Assembly (NCBI RefSeq): GCF_000218685.1
Contig: NW_006763290.1
Coordinates: 39,540 to 103,539, forward strand
Length of the DNA stretch: 64,000 nt
Direction: 5' to 3'
From: Serpula lacrymans var. lacrymans S7.9
Taxonomy: Eukaryota; Basidiomycota; Agaricomycetes; Boletales; Serpulaceae
A program made the translations under genes and the position numbers. Below the pieces are notes generated by a model. The model did not search any database, was not told where the DNA came from, and was given only the letters and a program-made list of their open reading frames with translations. Below, piece by piece: positions 33,459-45,761 of this stretch (positions within the stretch are counted from its first letter, which is position 1; every line of letters starts with the position of its first letter).

Positions 33459-34202
33459 GTGCCTCTTTTTATTTTTGTTATGAAGTGTGATTGGATTATG
33501 TTTGCACCTTTTGGTGGTGTCACAAGGTCCCAGGTGTGTAGATCTTCTATCTGTTTGAGTTCTTCCTCCATTGCTAATCTCCATTCTTTTTTTTCTGGTC
33601 CTTTGAGTGCTTCATATAGAGGTGGACTATCTTCATCCGGGATATGTGCACTCATTGCTATATTCTAATGATTTTCTTTGTCATCTTCCCTCCCTTCTGT
33701 CTCTAGGTTGTATGCAACAAATGCACTAGCCCTTCCTTTGTGTAGGTCCTTGTAATATCCTGCTGGTTTTGTTGCCGTTTTTCATCTAGGTCTTTGTCCG
33801 AGTATTACTGGAGTTGGTTGTGAAGGAGCCTTTGGGGGTTGTGACAAAGTCTTTGTTGGTTGTATAGGAGGGACCTTGTTGTTGGTGCTCTGGATCAGGA
33901 ACTGGTCAGTGTCAATATCATCTTGGACTGGTAAGTTCTCGTTTGGTATGAATTTGACATTGCGCTCTACGCTGATCTTTCTCTTCTCTGGCCAGAAGAT
34001 TCAATATCCTTTACTTTTGGCATTGTATCCAACAAATTTTCCTACTTTAGCACGTGTATCAAGTTTTCCCGCCAATTCATCCTTTACATAGGCCAAACAT
34101 CTGAATTCTTTGAGATCTGATGGGTCTGGTATTTTTCAGTTTGCTAGTTTGTATGGGGCTTTGCCTTTATTGGCTTTCGTTGGTGAGCAATTCTTTATCC
34201 GG
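33459..34202 (-). pseudogene. Copia integrase C-terminus and start of RT
   Basis: One frame read on the minus strand from 34202: CSPTKANKGKAPYKLAN, DPSDLKEFRCLAYVKDE, KLDTRAKVGKFVGYNAKSKGY, IFWPEKRKISVERNVKF. This is the conserved end of Copia integrase. After a Gln/Pro-rich linker it reaches LKGPEKKEWRLAMEEEL and HTWDLVTPPKGANII, the start of RT. Stops fall at W (APYKLAN-stop), R (SKGY-stop-IFWPE, a CGA-to-TGA site), GQRPR-stop and near KENH. The integrase catalytic core would lie beyond 34202 but is displaced by copy B of the inserted element. Confidence 0.85.
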
Positions 34203-36381
34203 TGTCATGCACCAAAGTTGATTGGTAGCATGGACAGGTGTCAATAACGAAGCAAATATTCAAAAAGACTCGCCTTTGCGCCACACAGGCACAGTGCCAC
34301 GTGGAATAGTAATTAATATTGCCTTTTTCGAACTTGTGGCTGATCAGCATCACCTCTATTAGGCAATCCAGTCACGCTCACCTTTGCTTTTCCATTCGGT
34401 ACTTTCCGCATTTTGGCATTTTGGCAAATTTTTGCGTCGCCACTGGCTACACATTGCATTGCGCCCTCGCTTTTGTCGTTTCCCTTACTCCCCTTCCTTT
34501 GCCTAGCCCCACCATGGGCCCCTTCCTCTCCTTTTTATTCTCACCTGACAGTCGTTTCTGGATCCCCATTCTAATCCACTTTTTCGTCACCTCCACCCTC
34601 CTCCTCCTCATCTTATTTGCACCCCCACCATTTCTGATGTCACCACTTCCTATCCGCTTCCGTCGCCGATCCGTTGACTACCACGTGCCACTGCTGATAT
34701 CAGCAAAGCCCCGGCGGCCGGTCCAAATAGGGCAACAGGTCCATCTTCATGACGTCGATCTGCCATCACATACTATCAAAACATTGGTCGCTCGTCTTGC
34801 CTGGTTGGAGCATGGGTGGGTAGTTTTTGAGCTGGAGAAGGTTCATCCCCTTGCGTCGCCCATGTTCATCGCTGTCCCATTCACTTGGGTACACTTATCT
34901 TTTGTCCATCGTCTTCGCTACAGCTACATGTCACGATCCTTATCTTTTACACCCAATACTTCACCTTTCATCTCTAACTCTGACGTAGAAACACTTATCT
35001 CTCCTTATCTTATCACGTAGTTTTCCTTATCTTATCTTCTTATCTCATCACGTGACCCAAGTCACATGATCACTTACGAATCATCTTACAAAGCTAAACA
35101 CAATACATCCTCATGTCTATCAGTCAGCGCCTCATGGCTGACATGAGTTCTTACATATATAAGTAGACACTCAACGATGTACATACCTTAGCTTTTGATT
35201 TCGTCTTTATACACTTGTTCAACTACTTGCTAGAGATTGACGTTGAGTTGCCTGGTTTCTTCCAGTAGTGCAACTCAGTCGTTATACTACACCTACCACA
35301 CGCTGCCTGGGACTCACTTGTTCCAAATTGGAACTACTCCTCTCCCTCCCTCGTTTGATCAGGTGGTCCAACACAACCAGTCCATTGGTAAGGCCATGGA
35401 ACTGTCGGACTTGGACTAGGTGGTGGACCGGTGGCTCCAGTTTCTTTTTTTTCAGCAGAACATTCATTTACAGTGCGATTATTTTTGATTTTTGAATCAT
35501 TTTTATGGACACATATTTTTTTAGAATGCCTGACTGACAATAAAGGAACTGTGTTGATACTGATAGTGTTTTGCCTTGCCCTTTTTTTACTGCATCTTCC
35601 CATGACATCATGATTTTCCTGCTCTCTTTTTGCTATTGGACTTTACTTTATGGCTGTACAAACCTGTGACATTACTCACAGCATTCATTGTTCTATCCCT
35701 TTCTTTTCCTTTTTTTGACAATCTTATCCTGTACTACCTACGCAGGATTTGTCAGCATACATTCCTTCCTTCATATTCTTTCTCATTCTTTTTGCACAGC
35801 TATACTGTGCATAGCCTACCTTTCTTTTACTATATAAACCCCTGTATTTTACCTTGTAAAAAAACATGAACTCAAATCCAGACTTCTTCTCTAAATCTCA
35901 AGTTCACTACTCTGCTACTTGTGATCCAGTGTGGTCACAACACTTCCCACTGCTACCACTGTTAACTGCTGTCATCGTCATTTGCCACTTTTGAAGTCAT
36001 TGTCATCCCTTTCGATTAGAGTCCTTCTGAGCACTACAGTTTGTGCATCAGGAGCCTGCTATCACTGGGAACCTCGTCACCTCGTCATCCTTGTCGTTCT
36101 CAAACCTACCTTGTGCTACAATTAGCAAGGTAGTGCTCGTCTATACTCGCCACAAAGCCCCTATCTTTCTATATTCCAACTATCCCTCCTCCTCAAAACC
36201 CACACCCATACATCTCTGGGTTTTACTTTGAAGGATCCTTATACATACCACCCCACAAACAACCAGAGCACCCACTGTTCTAGGAGGCAAAGCCCATAAA
36301 CAAGTTCCGTGGAATCTGGGAGGATTGTGTATTAGTTTGTTTTTGTGTGTGGTTTTCTAACAACAGTTCTCATCATCGACA
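34203..36381 (+). mobile_element. unclassified TG..CA element, copy B (inverted to copy A)
   Basis: Inverted counterpart of 31752-33458. It is longer because of a 358-bp insertion (34929-35286) and about 54 bp of extra sequence near 35477-35532. Shared landmarks: the CACGTGGCACTGTGCC stretch near its start (inverted in copy A), the PSPTMG..SFLFSPDSRF frame, the TATA region at about 35830 and the TTTTCTAACAACAG end. Both copies are followed by the same bases (GTTCTCATCATCGACA). That either belongs to the element or shows that copy B arose by inverted duplication of copy A with its flank. One side abuts Copia integrase, the other a broken gypsy LTR. Confidence 0.6.
34929..35286 (+). mobile_element. 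solo LTR-like insertion in copy B
   Basis: Copy A is uninterrupted at the matching point, so this 358-bp segment is an insertion. It is flanked by the 5-bp duplication CTACA (34924-34928 and 35287-35291). It starts TGTCACGATCC, ends GTTATA and contains an ACATATATAAGTAGACAC promoter box, resembling a Copia-type LTR. Confidence 0.75.
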
Positions 36382-36557
36382 CCGTGTGACCAGCTTCACT
36401 GCATGAGATACTAGTATCTAAAATAAGAAGAAAGGCCGTGCGGTGCAAGAAAGAGGAGTTTGAACAAAAGGGAAAGTGCTGCATGGCACTGTGTGTGAAA
36501 ACTACAGAAAAGGTTAAAGAGGAGAATGAAAATAAATGGTCCAAAAATGTGTTATCG
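36382..36557 (-). repeat. gypsy LTR fragment (5' half, inverted)
   Basis: The reverse complement reads TACGATAACACATTTTTGGACC, CCTCTTTAACCTT and AGTGAAGCTGGTCACACGG, the first 170-180 bp of the LTR family at 20407 and 29541. It stops where the next fragment's sequence would begin. Confidence 0.8.
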
Positions 36558-36960
36558 TAGGTCTCCAGGATGTTTCAAGCCTTTGAAACAATGTCCTGAA
36601 GATTGACCTTCATGCGCTTGGTTGCCTTGATTTGGATTGGATCTTGAGGCTGGATGTCTTGATCCTCACATTGTTCAGTGTGTATTGTTTCTAGAGTGTC
36701 AGAATTTAGACAACCTGGGTACTTACACTCTGCTGGGCCAACCATTTCCTCCTTTTCCTCAAGGTCATCAAGAGCAGAATTGAGGTAAAATGCTGATGCC
36801 ATTGCGTGTCTACCTACAATCAGATCTACTGTAGTACTATGGTATGGCAAGAACTGAGGGATGGTTAGAACCGGCCTGGGGTCAATCTACCCCCTCCTAC
36901 ATATATGAATTGCACCAGGTCCTAGGATGTAAAATTCTGCATGAATTTTAAGCTCCGCAT
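36558..36960 (-). other. unassigned segment with a short open frame
   Basis: A minus-strand frame (36850-36575, 91 codons) encodes an acidic segment with CKYPGCLN and then KRMKVNLQDIV. Family unknown. It sits between two halves of a gypsy LTR that lie in opposite orientation. Confidence 0.3.
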
Positions 36961-36973
36961 CCTAGGATCTGGA

Positions 36974-37150
36974 ACCGAGATTAGTCACAAGGGCTGCACC
37001 CTATGACATTATCAGCCACCCCATTTAGCAATTGTATAGTACATATGTACAAACAAAACCTGTAGTAGTACACACACCCCAACAGACCAAGGAGACTCCT
37101 CAGCAAGTCCACCTGTTGTTTACCCACAACAAACTCAGTCCAAGAGATAC
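36974..37150 (+). repeat. gypsy LTR fragment (3' half)
   Basis: Reads AGGGCTGCACCCTATGACAT, ATTGTATAGTACATATGTAC, CCAAGGAGACTCCTCAGCAA, matching the second half of the LTR family from about the point where 36382-36557 ends. The two halves are in opposite orientation, so the original LTR was split and one part inverted. Confidence 0.8.
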
Positions 37151-37743
37151 AAGCATTACCTCATTCAAAAACACCATCAAGAACAACCCTCACTTGCTGG
37201 ATTGTCTGTCCTTGACCTTTGTGGATTGGGGTTGCTGAAGCTAAGATGGGCAACACCTTATACCCATTCGTAAATCACCATGATGCTTAGAAGATATTGT
37301 GGGACAGTGTTACCTGGTTTCTATTTTCCCCTTATTATCAACCTGTTTGAAATTGTCTTGCCATCACAAGGATAGCATCTGAGCCATCTGTTAAAAAATG
37401 AACAAAAAAGTATCTCATTGAAGCACCAATGCCACTAGAAGCAGCCACATTAGAAGCGAAAGATCTGCCACCTAATGCATAGGGCATAGGCACCAATGTG
37501 ATGATTTCTCCAACATTGAGACACTGCTGAATGGAAAGGAGGGAGCATTTCGAAAATTGCTACTGAGGCTTGCACAAACCATCCCATACATAGGCAGGTC
37601 AGGAGAGAATTAATAAGGTCTCGTAGCTATCAATTCATGTGTTAAGGTCTCCAAGTAGCATAAATCAACATGTCCTATCACACCAACTTTAGGCAGCCAG
37701 CATTTTCCTTCCTCGATTGCCCATTTCCATTTCTATAACAGAA
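37151..37743. other. transition zone between repeat block and gene island
   Basis: No gene recognised. The base composition changes here from AT-rich repeat to mixed genic sequence. The 3' UTR of the minus-strand glycosylase gene probably starts at about 37743. Confidence 0.5.
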
Positions 37744-39078
37744 TTAGTCCAAAGCTGTCATATATGCATCAAGCCTCACCAGATAGCGAATCAGCTCTTT
37801 GTCCTCAGGAACGACTCTTTTCCACTCATTGTATTCAGACTTTACGCAAAAGATACGATAAGAATCAAGAGCGTAAGGCCCCATACCCGGCATATGAGAG
37901 ACCGGAGTCATGGGGTACTGTAAGCGGCAACGGCGGTAATGCTGATAACGTCTATGTTGATGAGATGGCAAACCTTGAGGAGAAGAGCCCAAGGCACCGA
38001 TATAGATATAACCAAGATAATGGGGCTTGTTAGATTTGCGCAAAACATTTGGTTGAGGGGGATCTTCCACGTAAGCTTGAGACAACCGGATGAAATGACG
38101 TGCACGCTTGTTTTGAAGACCTAGGCTTTGAATGACTGAAACTATGTCTTCCACTTTGGCTACATACATTTAGCTTGACATTAAAAGGTTTTATCGGTGA
38201 ACATATAGAATTTCACCTTGACGAAGAGCATCAGCGGTAGGCCATCTCTGCATTACTTTATGAAAAATGGGTATTGCAAATTTTCCCAGTGATGCGTTTA
38301 ATAGCGACACTGCAATCAGAAGTTTCCATGGGTCGTCTGCAACACTTTCTAGGACAACATATGTAAACATGAGGGTATGAAATACAATACAAAGATCACC
38401 TTGAATCAATATAGGTTTAGCTAACCACAGTTGGTCATAAATGGGTCCAAATTGACTAAATAGCTTGATATTGACCCAAGGATTCGGGTTATCATGCAAT
38501 ACTGGTGAGCGGTCTGACTTCGGGGCTATGTGTGATGACAGTTCCTTCATTCGATCGCGACCCGAATTGAAGTCCCGATGTTGAGACTGAATGAAAAAAC
38601 GAGACGTGACAGTACGTTGACCCGTAAAGTCATTCTCGCATCTGTGATCGTTTTGCATGGGCAAATCAGAGGACTCGGTATAGTCAAGTCGATTGTAAGT
38701 GACTGGATCAGCCCAATCCGTGGCATAGGAACTGTGCCATGCTTGATGTGGTATTCCTCCTTCACATTGAGTTGCCTTCTCCTTCCCTTCCGACGGTGAC
38801 GATGTAGCTGGACGAAAGCAATGCTGACTTATCTCTTCCTCAGGGAGATAGCCGGGTCTGAATTGCGAGGGCCTGGGTGAATTGCAGACCATCGTGATAT
38901 CTTGCCTCCCAAGTTGTACGAAATAATGAGACTTGACTATTGTTTGGCCATCCACTTCAATGTTGCCAGCTTCGCTCGTAACATCGGTTGATCCTAACAG
39001 AGACATGGACGGCTCACGGTTGCCTATTCGATCGCCAAAGTACTTGGACGTAGTAGATGTTGCGGATGGCGTATGCAT
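37744..39078 (-). CDS. MBD4-like HhH-GPD mismatch DNA glycosylase
   Basis: Predicted to remove thymine or uracil mispaired with guanine, the product of (methyl)cytosine deamination, in the nucleus. Exons (minus): 39078-38400, 38348-38217, 38159-37744; introns of 51 and 57 bp; 408 residues. The N-terminal ~220 residues look disordered, with no methyl-CpG-binding domain. The glycosylase domain begins at about residue 225: ESVADDPWKLLIAVSLLN, then GKFAIPIFHKVMQRWP. The helix-hairpin-helix with the catalytic Asp is HMPGMGPYALDSYRIF (Asp near residue 369). The tail reads VVPEDKELIRYLVRL. The 51-bp intron is stop-free; splicing it restores the family sequence ILIQ-ESVADDPW. It is divergent from RVB1, 114 bp apart start to start. 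Confidence 0.9.
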
Positions 39079-39192
39079 GAGTTTCGAGATTTGATTAGAA
39101 TGGAGCGATGATGCTATTGCGAGGTTATTAAATAGCCGTGAGAAAGAGCCCTAGTCGTGTGGCGCTGGTGTTCCGTGCTTAGCCCAGGTTCA
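39079..39192. promoter_or_regulatory. divergent promoter, glycosylase / RVB1
   Basis: Only 114 bp separate the two start codons, so control elements must be shared or lie within the transcribed regions. No TATA box or CCAAT box is evident. Confidence 0.6.
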
Positions 39193-41052
<1,860 letters not shown>

Positions 41053-41726
41053 GTGGCGATAACCAGATAACAATGTGTACAGTGTGGATATCAGTAGTAA
41101 TTGAGCATACATTGTTAGATAATATGCACCTGTTGAATCCTATAGATGACATTTATAAAAGTATATAACCAAAATGACACGTTAATCTGCTTTGCGTCAA
41201 GTGATGACTAACAGTTGAAAAAGATCGTCAATCTGGCAAGGACTGAATCGAGTTTTGAGGCATAACACATAACACTGGCATTTCGGAACGGACCCCGTGG
41301 GCGCTCAATGTATCAGCGATGCACTCATGCCTGGAGTTCTGGCCCATGGCTGGCTCAAAAAGCGTTTCAATTTGCAATGTCACTTTTTCGTCCTTGGAAT
41401 AGCGAGACGAGGCCGCTATGATGATAAAATCGTATGCATAAGTAGGTGGACAGTAGACAATGAGCCGAGCGCTCGCTGAGTGAAACAGGTCAGCGAGTGT
41501 GCCATTTCCAGGTCCGCGTTTGGCAAGTTCAGCTCTGCTGATCCGCTGTAGAGTGGATGCACGAAACAGAAACAGTGGGACAGTCAAGCGCTCGCCATTT
41601 GCGCCTTTCTCAGCACTGCATGCGGCGTGATCTTCCGCAGACCTAGCCTATAAATCCACATGTGAGACTGTCGTTTCAAGCCTTCCTACACTTCAGTCTC
41701 AAGTTACACATTGACCACGCTCTTTC
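41053..41726. other. intergenic region upstream of the DUF6593-like gene
   Basis: A 119-codon minus frame (41228-41587) has no known motif and no splice partners, so I do not call it. A TATAAATC box at 41649-41656, 71-78 bp before the start codon at 41727, is the probable promoter of the next gene. Confidence 0.6.
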
Positions 41727-42472
41727 ATGAGATCTATACAGCTACCTTACACCCTGGAGGACCGCAGCGGCCTTCTGTCTGCGTCAGACTATGGTGATAT
41801 ATACGATCGCCTCTTTCTTCGTGTGGCACCCCATCCTCAGCAGCCAGAAAGGAACGTTTGGGCGATCTATAACATGGGACGGCGTTCGTCTCGTCATGGT
41901 GACTCCCGTCATTTCGACAAACACCCCGCCGTAGTCCTAGTGTTTGGTAAAGATGGCGAACTTGGTGACATTCATTTTGTGCAGCCTCCTGCCAGCTCGT
42001 CAGTCCCTATGAGCAAGTATTTACGCAAAACGACATTGTTTGGAGGGTAAACTCTTAGTACATCTCTCTCGATTGAAGAGCTGCTGAACGAGTGTAATTT
42101 AGGTCATTGTCTCGGAAATTCAAAGGCTCAGATGGTGGAGAGTACCGGTGGATATACCAAACAGTCGATAATCACGAGTGGTCGGTGAGCGTGCTATACA
42201 TCCTAACTTCTACGTCTAGCTAACTATGTAATCGCTTGGAACAGTGCTTGAATGGAGAAAATTACCTAGTCGCACACTTCGACCTCAAGCCTCCCAATAT
42301 ACCAGTGTATGGCGTCTCCGGAAACACCTTAACTGTCCATGAAGGTTTCGCCCATCTTGTCATTGGTAAATGCATACCAACTCGCTCTCCGTTCTGTCTT
42401 CTTATCGCTCCCTGTGAAGAAATTCTCGCATCGCTGACCATCATGCGTTACATCGCCGAGCATCGTCTATGA
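41727..42472 (+). CDS. small protein, DUF6593-like
   Basis: Exons: 41727-42046, 42103-42184, 42245-42365, 42420-42472; introns of 54-60 bp; 191 residues. Starts MRSIQLPYTLED. The conserved-looking core is KFKGSDGGEYRWIYQ, then ENYLVAHFDLKPPN and ends LASLTIMRYIAEHRL. The pattern of a central tryptophan strand followed by LVAxFD and a C-terminal helix resembles the DUF6593 family, abundant in Agaricomycetes and of unknown function. No signal peptide or membrane segment. The family assignment is from memory of pattern, not a search. Confidence 0.75.
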
Positions 42473-42824
42473 TGAGCGAGGTCATGTCTAATGTCTACGC
42501 ATACCACTATTACGTGATGGAAACCTGTATGGGTAGCCTGTAATAGGCCTTTGTCTAGACTGTGCACGCTCTCCATTCTTTTGATTACCAGTTGGACTGA
42601 TATAGGTCGATGCACTCCTGGACTGTGGTGGAGTGCTGTTAGGAGTGATGTCTATCTTACTACGTCATTATATGAACAATGCAAACAGGAAAGCTACAAC
42701 TATTAGTACAAGACACGAGAGGAGAACAGTTACGGATAACCGGATAGCCTGTACTATCGTTATCGTGACATGGGGCCTCGATCCATTGATCCGGGCGGAT
42801 TAAGCAAAGACTGCAACTACAGCA

Positions 42825-43635
42825 TCAATGAGAAAGAAGATAAACCAACAAGAAGGATGGTCTGCATGCCTGATCTAAAACGGCAGATGATGATAATCCA
42901 TCTTGCTGTTCTTCATCTTGGAGCTTGAGTGAAGAAACCTGAGCATCGCTATCCTGATGTGACGAACCCTGGGGTGAATGATGAAATAGCGAATGCTATT
43001 GTAATACATAATGTACATACATGATCCCTTCTGCTGCCCGGAACCCCACTTTTCTTCGATGATCCTATGCCAGCATTGCTTAGAGATGCTGGTATAGGGG
43101 GGAACGGCTCGTCTCTTGGCACGATGTCGATGAGAAAGTCGAACTGATCCGACTTGCTTAATGCTTTGGCAATATCTGCGCGAGATAGGGTGCGCCGCTT
43201 GTTGGAGTCGGCGATGATGAATGCGCGAGCGGTTATTTCTGATATGAAGACTACAAAGTCAACTCAACATTGTAAGTGGACCTGACTACTGGAAATGACT
43301 TGAGACTGACTTTCGCAAGCTTTGCAGAAGAGTATGGGGGCTGCGACAAACGGTTATAAGACTGTTTAGGGTAGACAGATAAGCCAATAGGCCGTACCAT
43401 CTGCTGCTATCATCTATGGGTGGAGTTGACGCGTTTATTTGAGTGCGAGTTTCAAGTAAGAAGTGCTCACTTTCACGTCTGGATCACTTTTCATGACCTT
43501 TTTAATCCTGGCAAGAGGAAGAGGAGGGTGGCGGTAATCTGGTGTTTCCTGCTCAGCTGCATCGACCTGTCGCTGCCAGAAAGAGCGCAGAAATTCGTTG
43601 AGAGGCTCTCCAGCTTGAACATATGGTTTTGACAT
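42825..43635 (-). CDS. HAP5: CCAAT-binding factor subunit HAP5 / NF-YC
   Basis: Histone-fold subunit that pairs with HAP3/NF-YB and recruits HAP2 to CCAAT boxes; nuclear. Exons (minus): 43635-43471, 43413-43398, 43340-43311, 43250-43021, 42968-42825; 194 residues. The fold runs from [12 protein letters not shown] and [17 protein letters not shown] through a 16-nt microexon (MIAADA) and a 30-nt exon (PILFCKACE) to [41 protein letters not shown]. This is the complete NF-YC core. The Q/S-rich tail is short; the last exon's end (stop at 42825) is less certain because other splices are possible. It is divergent from the DNAJC3-like gene, 200 bp apart. Confidence 0.93.
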
Positions 43636-43835
43636 GTCAGACGAGGATAGCGGGAACGAGTCCTTGCAGGTTGTGCATGTAGCGCGGGTAAGCCCTAACC
43701 CTATCCTGGGTGTTGTGCATGTGGGAAAGTCAACGTGGAATGTTTGGTTGCAGTCCAACGCGACTATAAGCAGCTTGTCGCGTTATTGCTCACTTCACCG
43801 TTTCGTTGCTGCAGCTGGTTTGCTTTCATTCCGCA
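43636..43835. promoter_or_regulatory. divergent promoter, HAP5 / DNAJC3-like
   Basis: The 200-bp space between two start codons. It contains CAACGTGG at 43731-43738, whose ACGTGG core resembles unfolded-protein-response elements (TGACGTGG type). That would suit the ER chaperone gene, but the match is partial and the role is inferred. Confidence 0.4.
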
Positions 43836-45761
43836 ATGCGCCTTTTGGCACTTTCTTCACTTCTCATACTCGCCATTGGCACAAGCGCAGACCCTTCTGC
43901 TGGCTCGTCGCTGTACCCGCCTGGTCTCCTGCCGTTAATCAACCGGGCTAATACCCTTCTCTCCTCCGGTCAGTTTGGTGAAGCTGCAAAGACTTACTCA
44001 GAAGCAATAGGTATGGTCTCTATACCATTCGGTCAATGTAGTGCATCTAAATTAACACCCCCCAGAATTATCTCCAGTTGACTATGTCTTATATTATAAG
44101 CGTGCAACTGCCTACTTCTCTTCCAACAGACACTCTAATGCTTTAGAGGACTTTGACAAAGTGCTGTCGCTGACATCTGATACCTTCGATAACGCATTCT
44201 TAATGAAAGCCAAAATACATACCAAGGAAGGCAACTGGCAAGCTGCCCGTGATGCATTGCAACGTTACTCTACCAAGGTCAAGGATGATCCTTCTGCCTC
44301 CTCACTACAAGCAGATATCTCTGAAGGGGAGAGTGCTTCACAAAAAACGGTGAACATGCGACGAGCCCAACTTTGGACAGCTTGTTCAGAGGCAGCGACA
44401 CAGGTTTTGAGAATTGCATCACACTCCATTGATATACGACAGCATCGAGCCGAGTGTAACCTTGCGGCGGGGGAAATCGAAGGTGCCGTGCTTGACTTGA
44501 GGTGTGTTTCTTGTTACATCTTTTCTTCTTTTCATCTTGATCCTCCTTTTGTGCAATAGCCGGCTCACTCATCTCACCACTACCTCCACTACTTCACTCA
44601 TGCGCATATTCCGCCTGTCTTATTTTTATCTTCCTCCACCTACATTTTCTTCGCCTACCTCCGCACTTTCTACTCTGAAGCAGTGTCTCCACCTGGACCC
44701 AGACTCCAAACAGTGTCTTCCGGCGCATCGATTGATTAAATCATTTGATAAAACGTTTGCGAAACTCGAAAAGCTGACCGCCGCGGAAGACTGGAGAGGT
44801 ATTATTAGTCTTCTCGTCGGTTCAGGTAGCAATAAGAGCAACTTCCTGGGCGACGGCTTTGCACGCAAATTCGAGGATGCCCTCGAAGCCAATTCAGCGA
44901 AGGAACAACTCCTAGACATGTCACGCCCATCTTCTGCTTCTATATTGCTTCCAGTCGGTGCTAAAGTGAGTCCTCGCCGAAAAGAAATTTTGCGAGCGGT
45001 TTGTAGTGCATACGTGAAGATCGGGTCGGTTCGTAAAGCGGAGCCATGGTGTGACGCTTTGCTTGGTATGGATGGTGCAGATAACGATGCAGATGGTTTA
45101 GCCGGTAAAGGAGAAGCCTTGCTAGCTAGAGAAGAATGGGAGGAGGCTGTCAGGACATTTGAGAGAGCATTTGAAGCGAGTGGGAGGAGTAGTCGAGAAG
45201 TGAGCCCCAGATCGCTCTCTAATGATACGATCTACTCACCCTAGTCCCTATCTTTAGATCCTTTCGAAGCTGCAGAAAGCTCAAAGATTGCTGAAGCAAT
45301 CAAAACAAAAAGATTACTATAAGGTTTTGGGAGTTGCGCGAGATGCAGACCAGCAGACTATTAAGAAGGCTTAGTATGTGCCTTTCGCGTCATCTCATCG
45401 CTATAAGTACTCAAAAGACCCACCTTAGCCGTAAGGCAGCTATTAAAGCTCATCCAGACAAAGGAGGAAGCGAGACGAAGATGGCAACGGTCAATGAAGC
45501 ATATGAAGTGCTATCTAAACCAGGTTCGTAGGTCTGTTCTAGGCTCCGAATAAATGGTTAATGTCTGCGCACTCAGAGCTCCGCCAACGCTTTGACAATG
45601 GTGACGATCCTAACGATCCGATGTCTCAAGGCGGTGGAAATCCGTTTGGCGGAGGTTTTGCTGATAGCCCGTTCTCACACTTTTTCCAACAAGGACACAG
45701 TGGTGGCGGGGGTGGTGGCGGGGGTGGCGGATTCCAGTTTTCCTGGGGACGCGGACGGTGA
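43836..45761 (+). CDS. DNAJC3/P58IPK-like ER co-chaperone (TPR + J domain)
   Basis: ER-lumenal J-protein expected to bind unfolded clients through TPRs and pass them to BiP/Kar2. Exons: 43836-44010, 44066-44501, 44560-45199, 45258-45373, 45429-45523, 45577-45761; 548 residues. An N-terminal signal peptide (MRLLALSSLLILAIGTSA) is followed at once by TPR units (INRANTLLSSGQFGEAAKTYSEAI, YKRATAYFSSNRHSNALEDF, LLAREEWEEAVRTFERAF). The J domain starts at KDYYKVLGVARDAD (about residue 432), with HPD in KAHPDKGG at about residue 465. The C-terminus is Gly-rich with a run of ten glycines. No HDEL-type signal is seen; the protein ends SWGRGR. An upstream in-frame CTG was not used. Confidence 0.93.

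Noticed and set aside
32711..35020. Two long frames (33439-32711 minus and 34319-35020 plus) as possible host genes.
   Set aside because: They are the same region of the two inverted element copies, with differing ends and no recognisable domain. They belong to the repeat, although the shared core is noted as a finding.
41228..41587. A 119-codon minus-strand frame between RVB1 and the DUF6593-like gene.
   Set aside because: No motif, no splice partners, and it lies over the likely promoter of the downstream gene.
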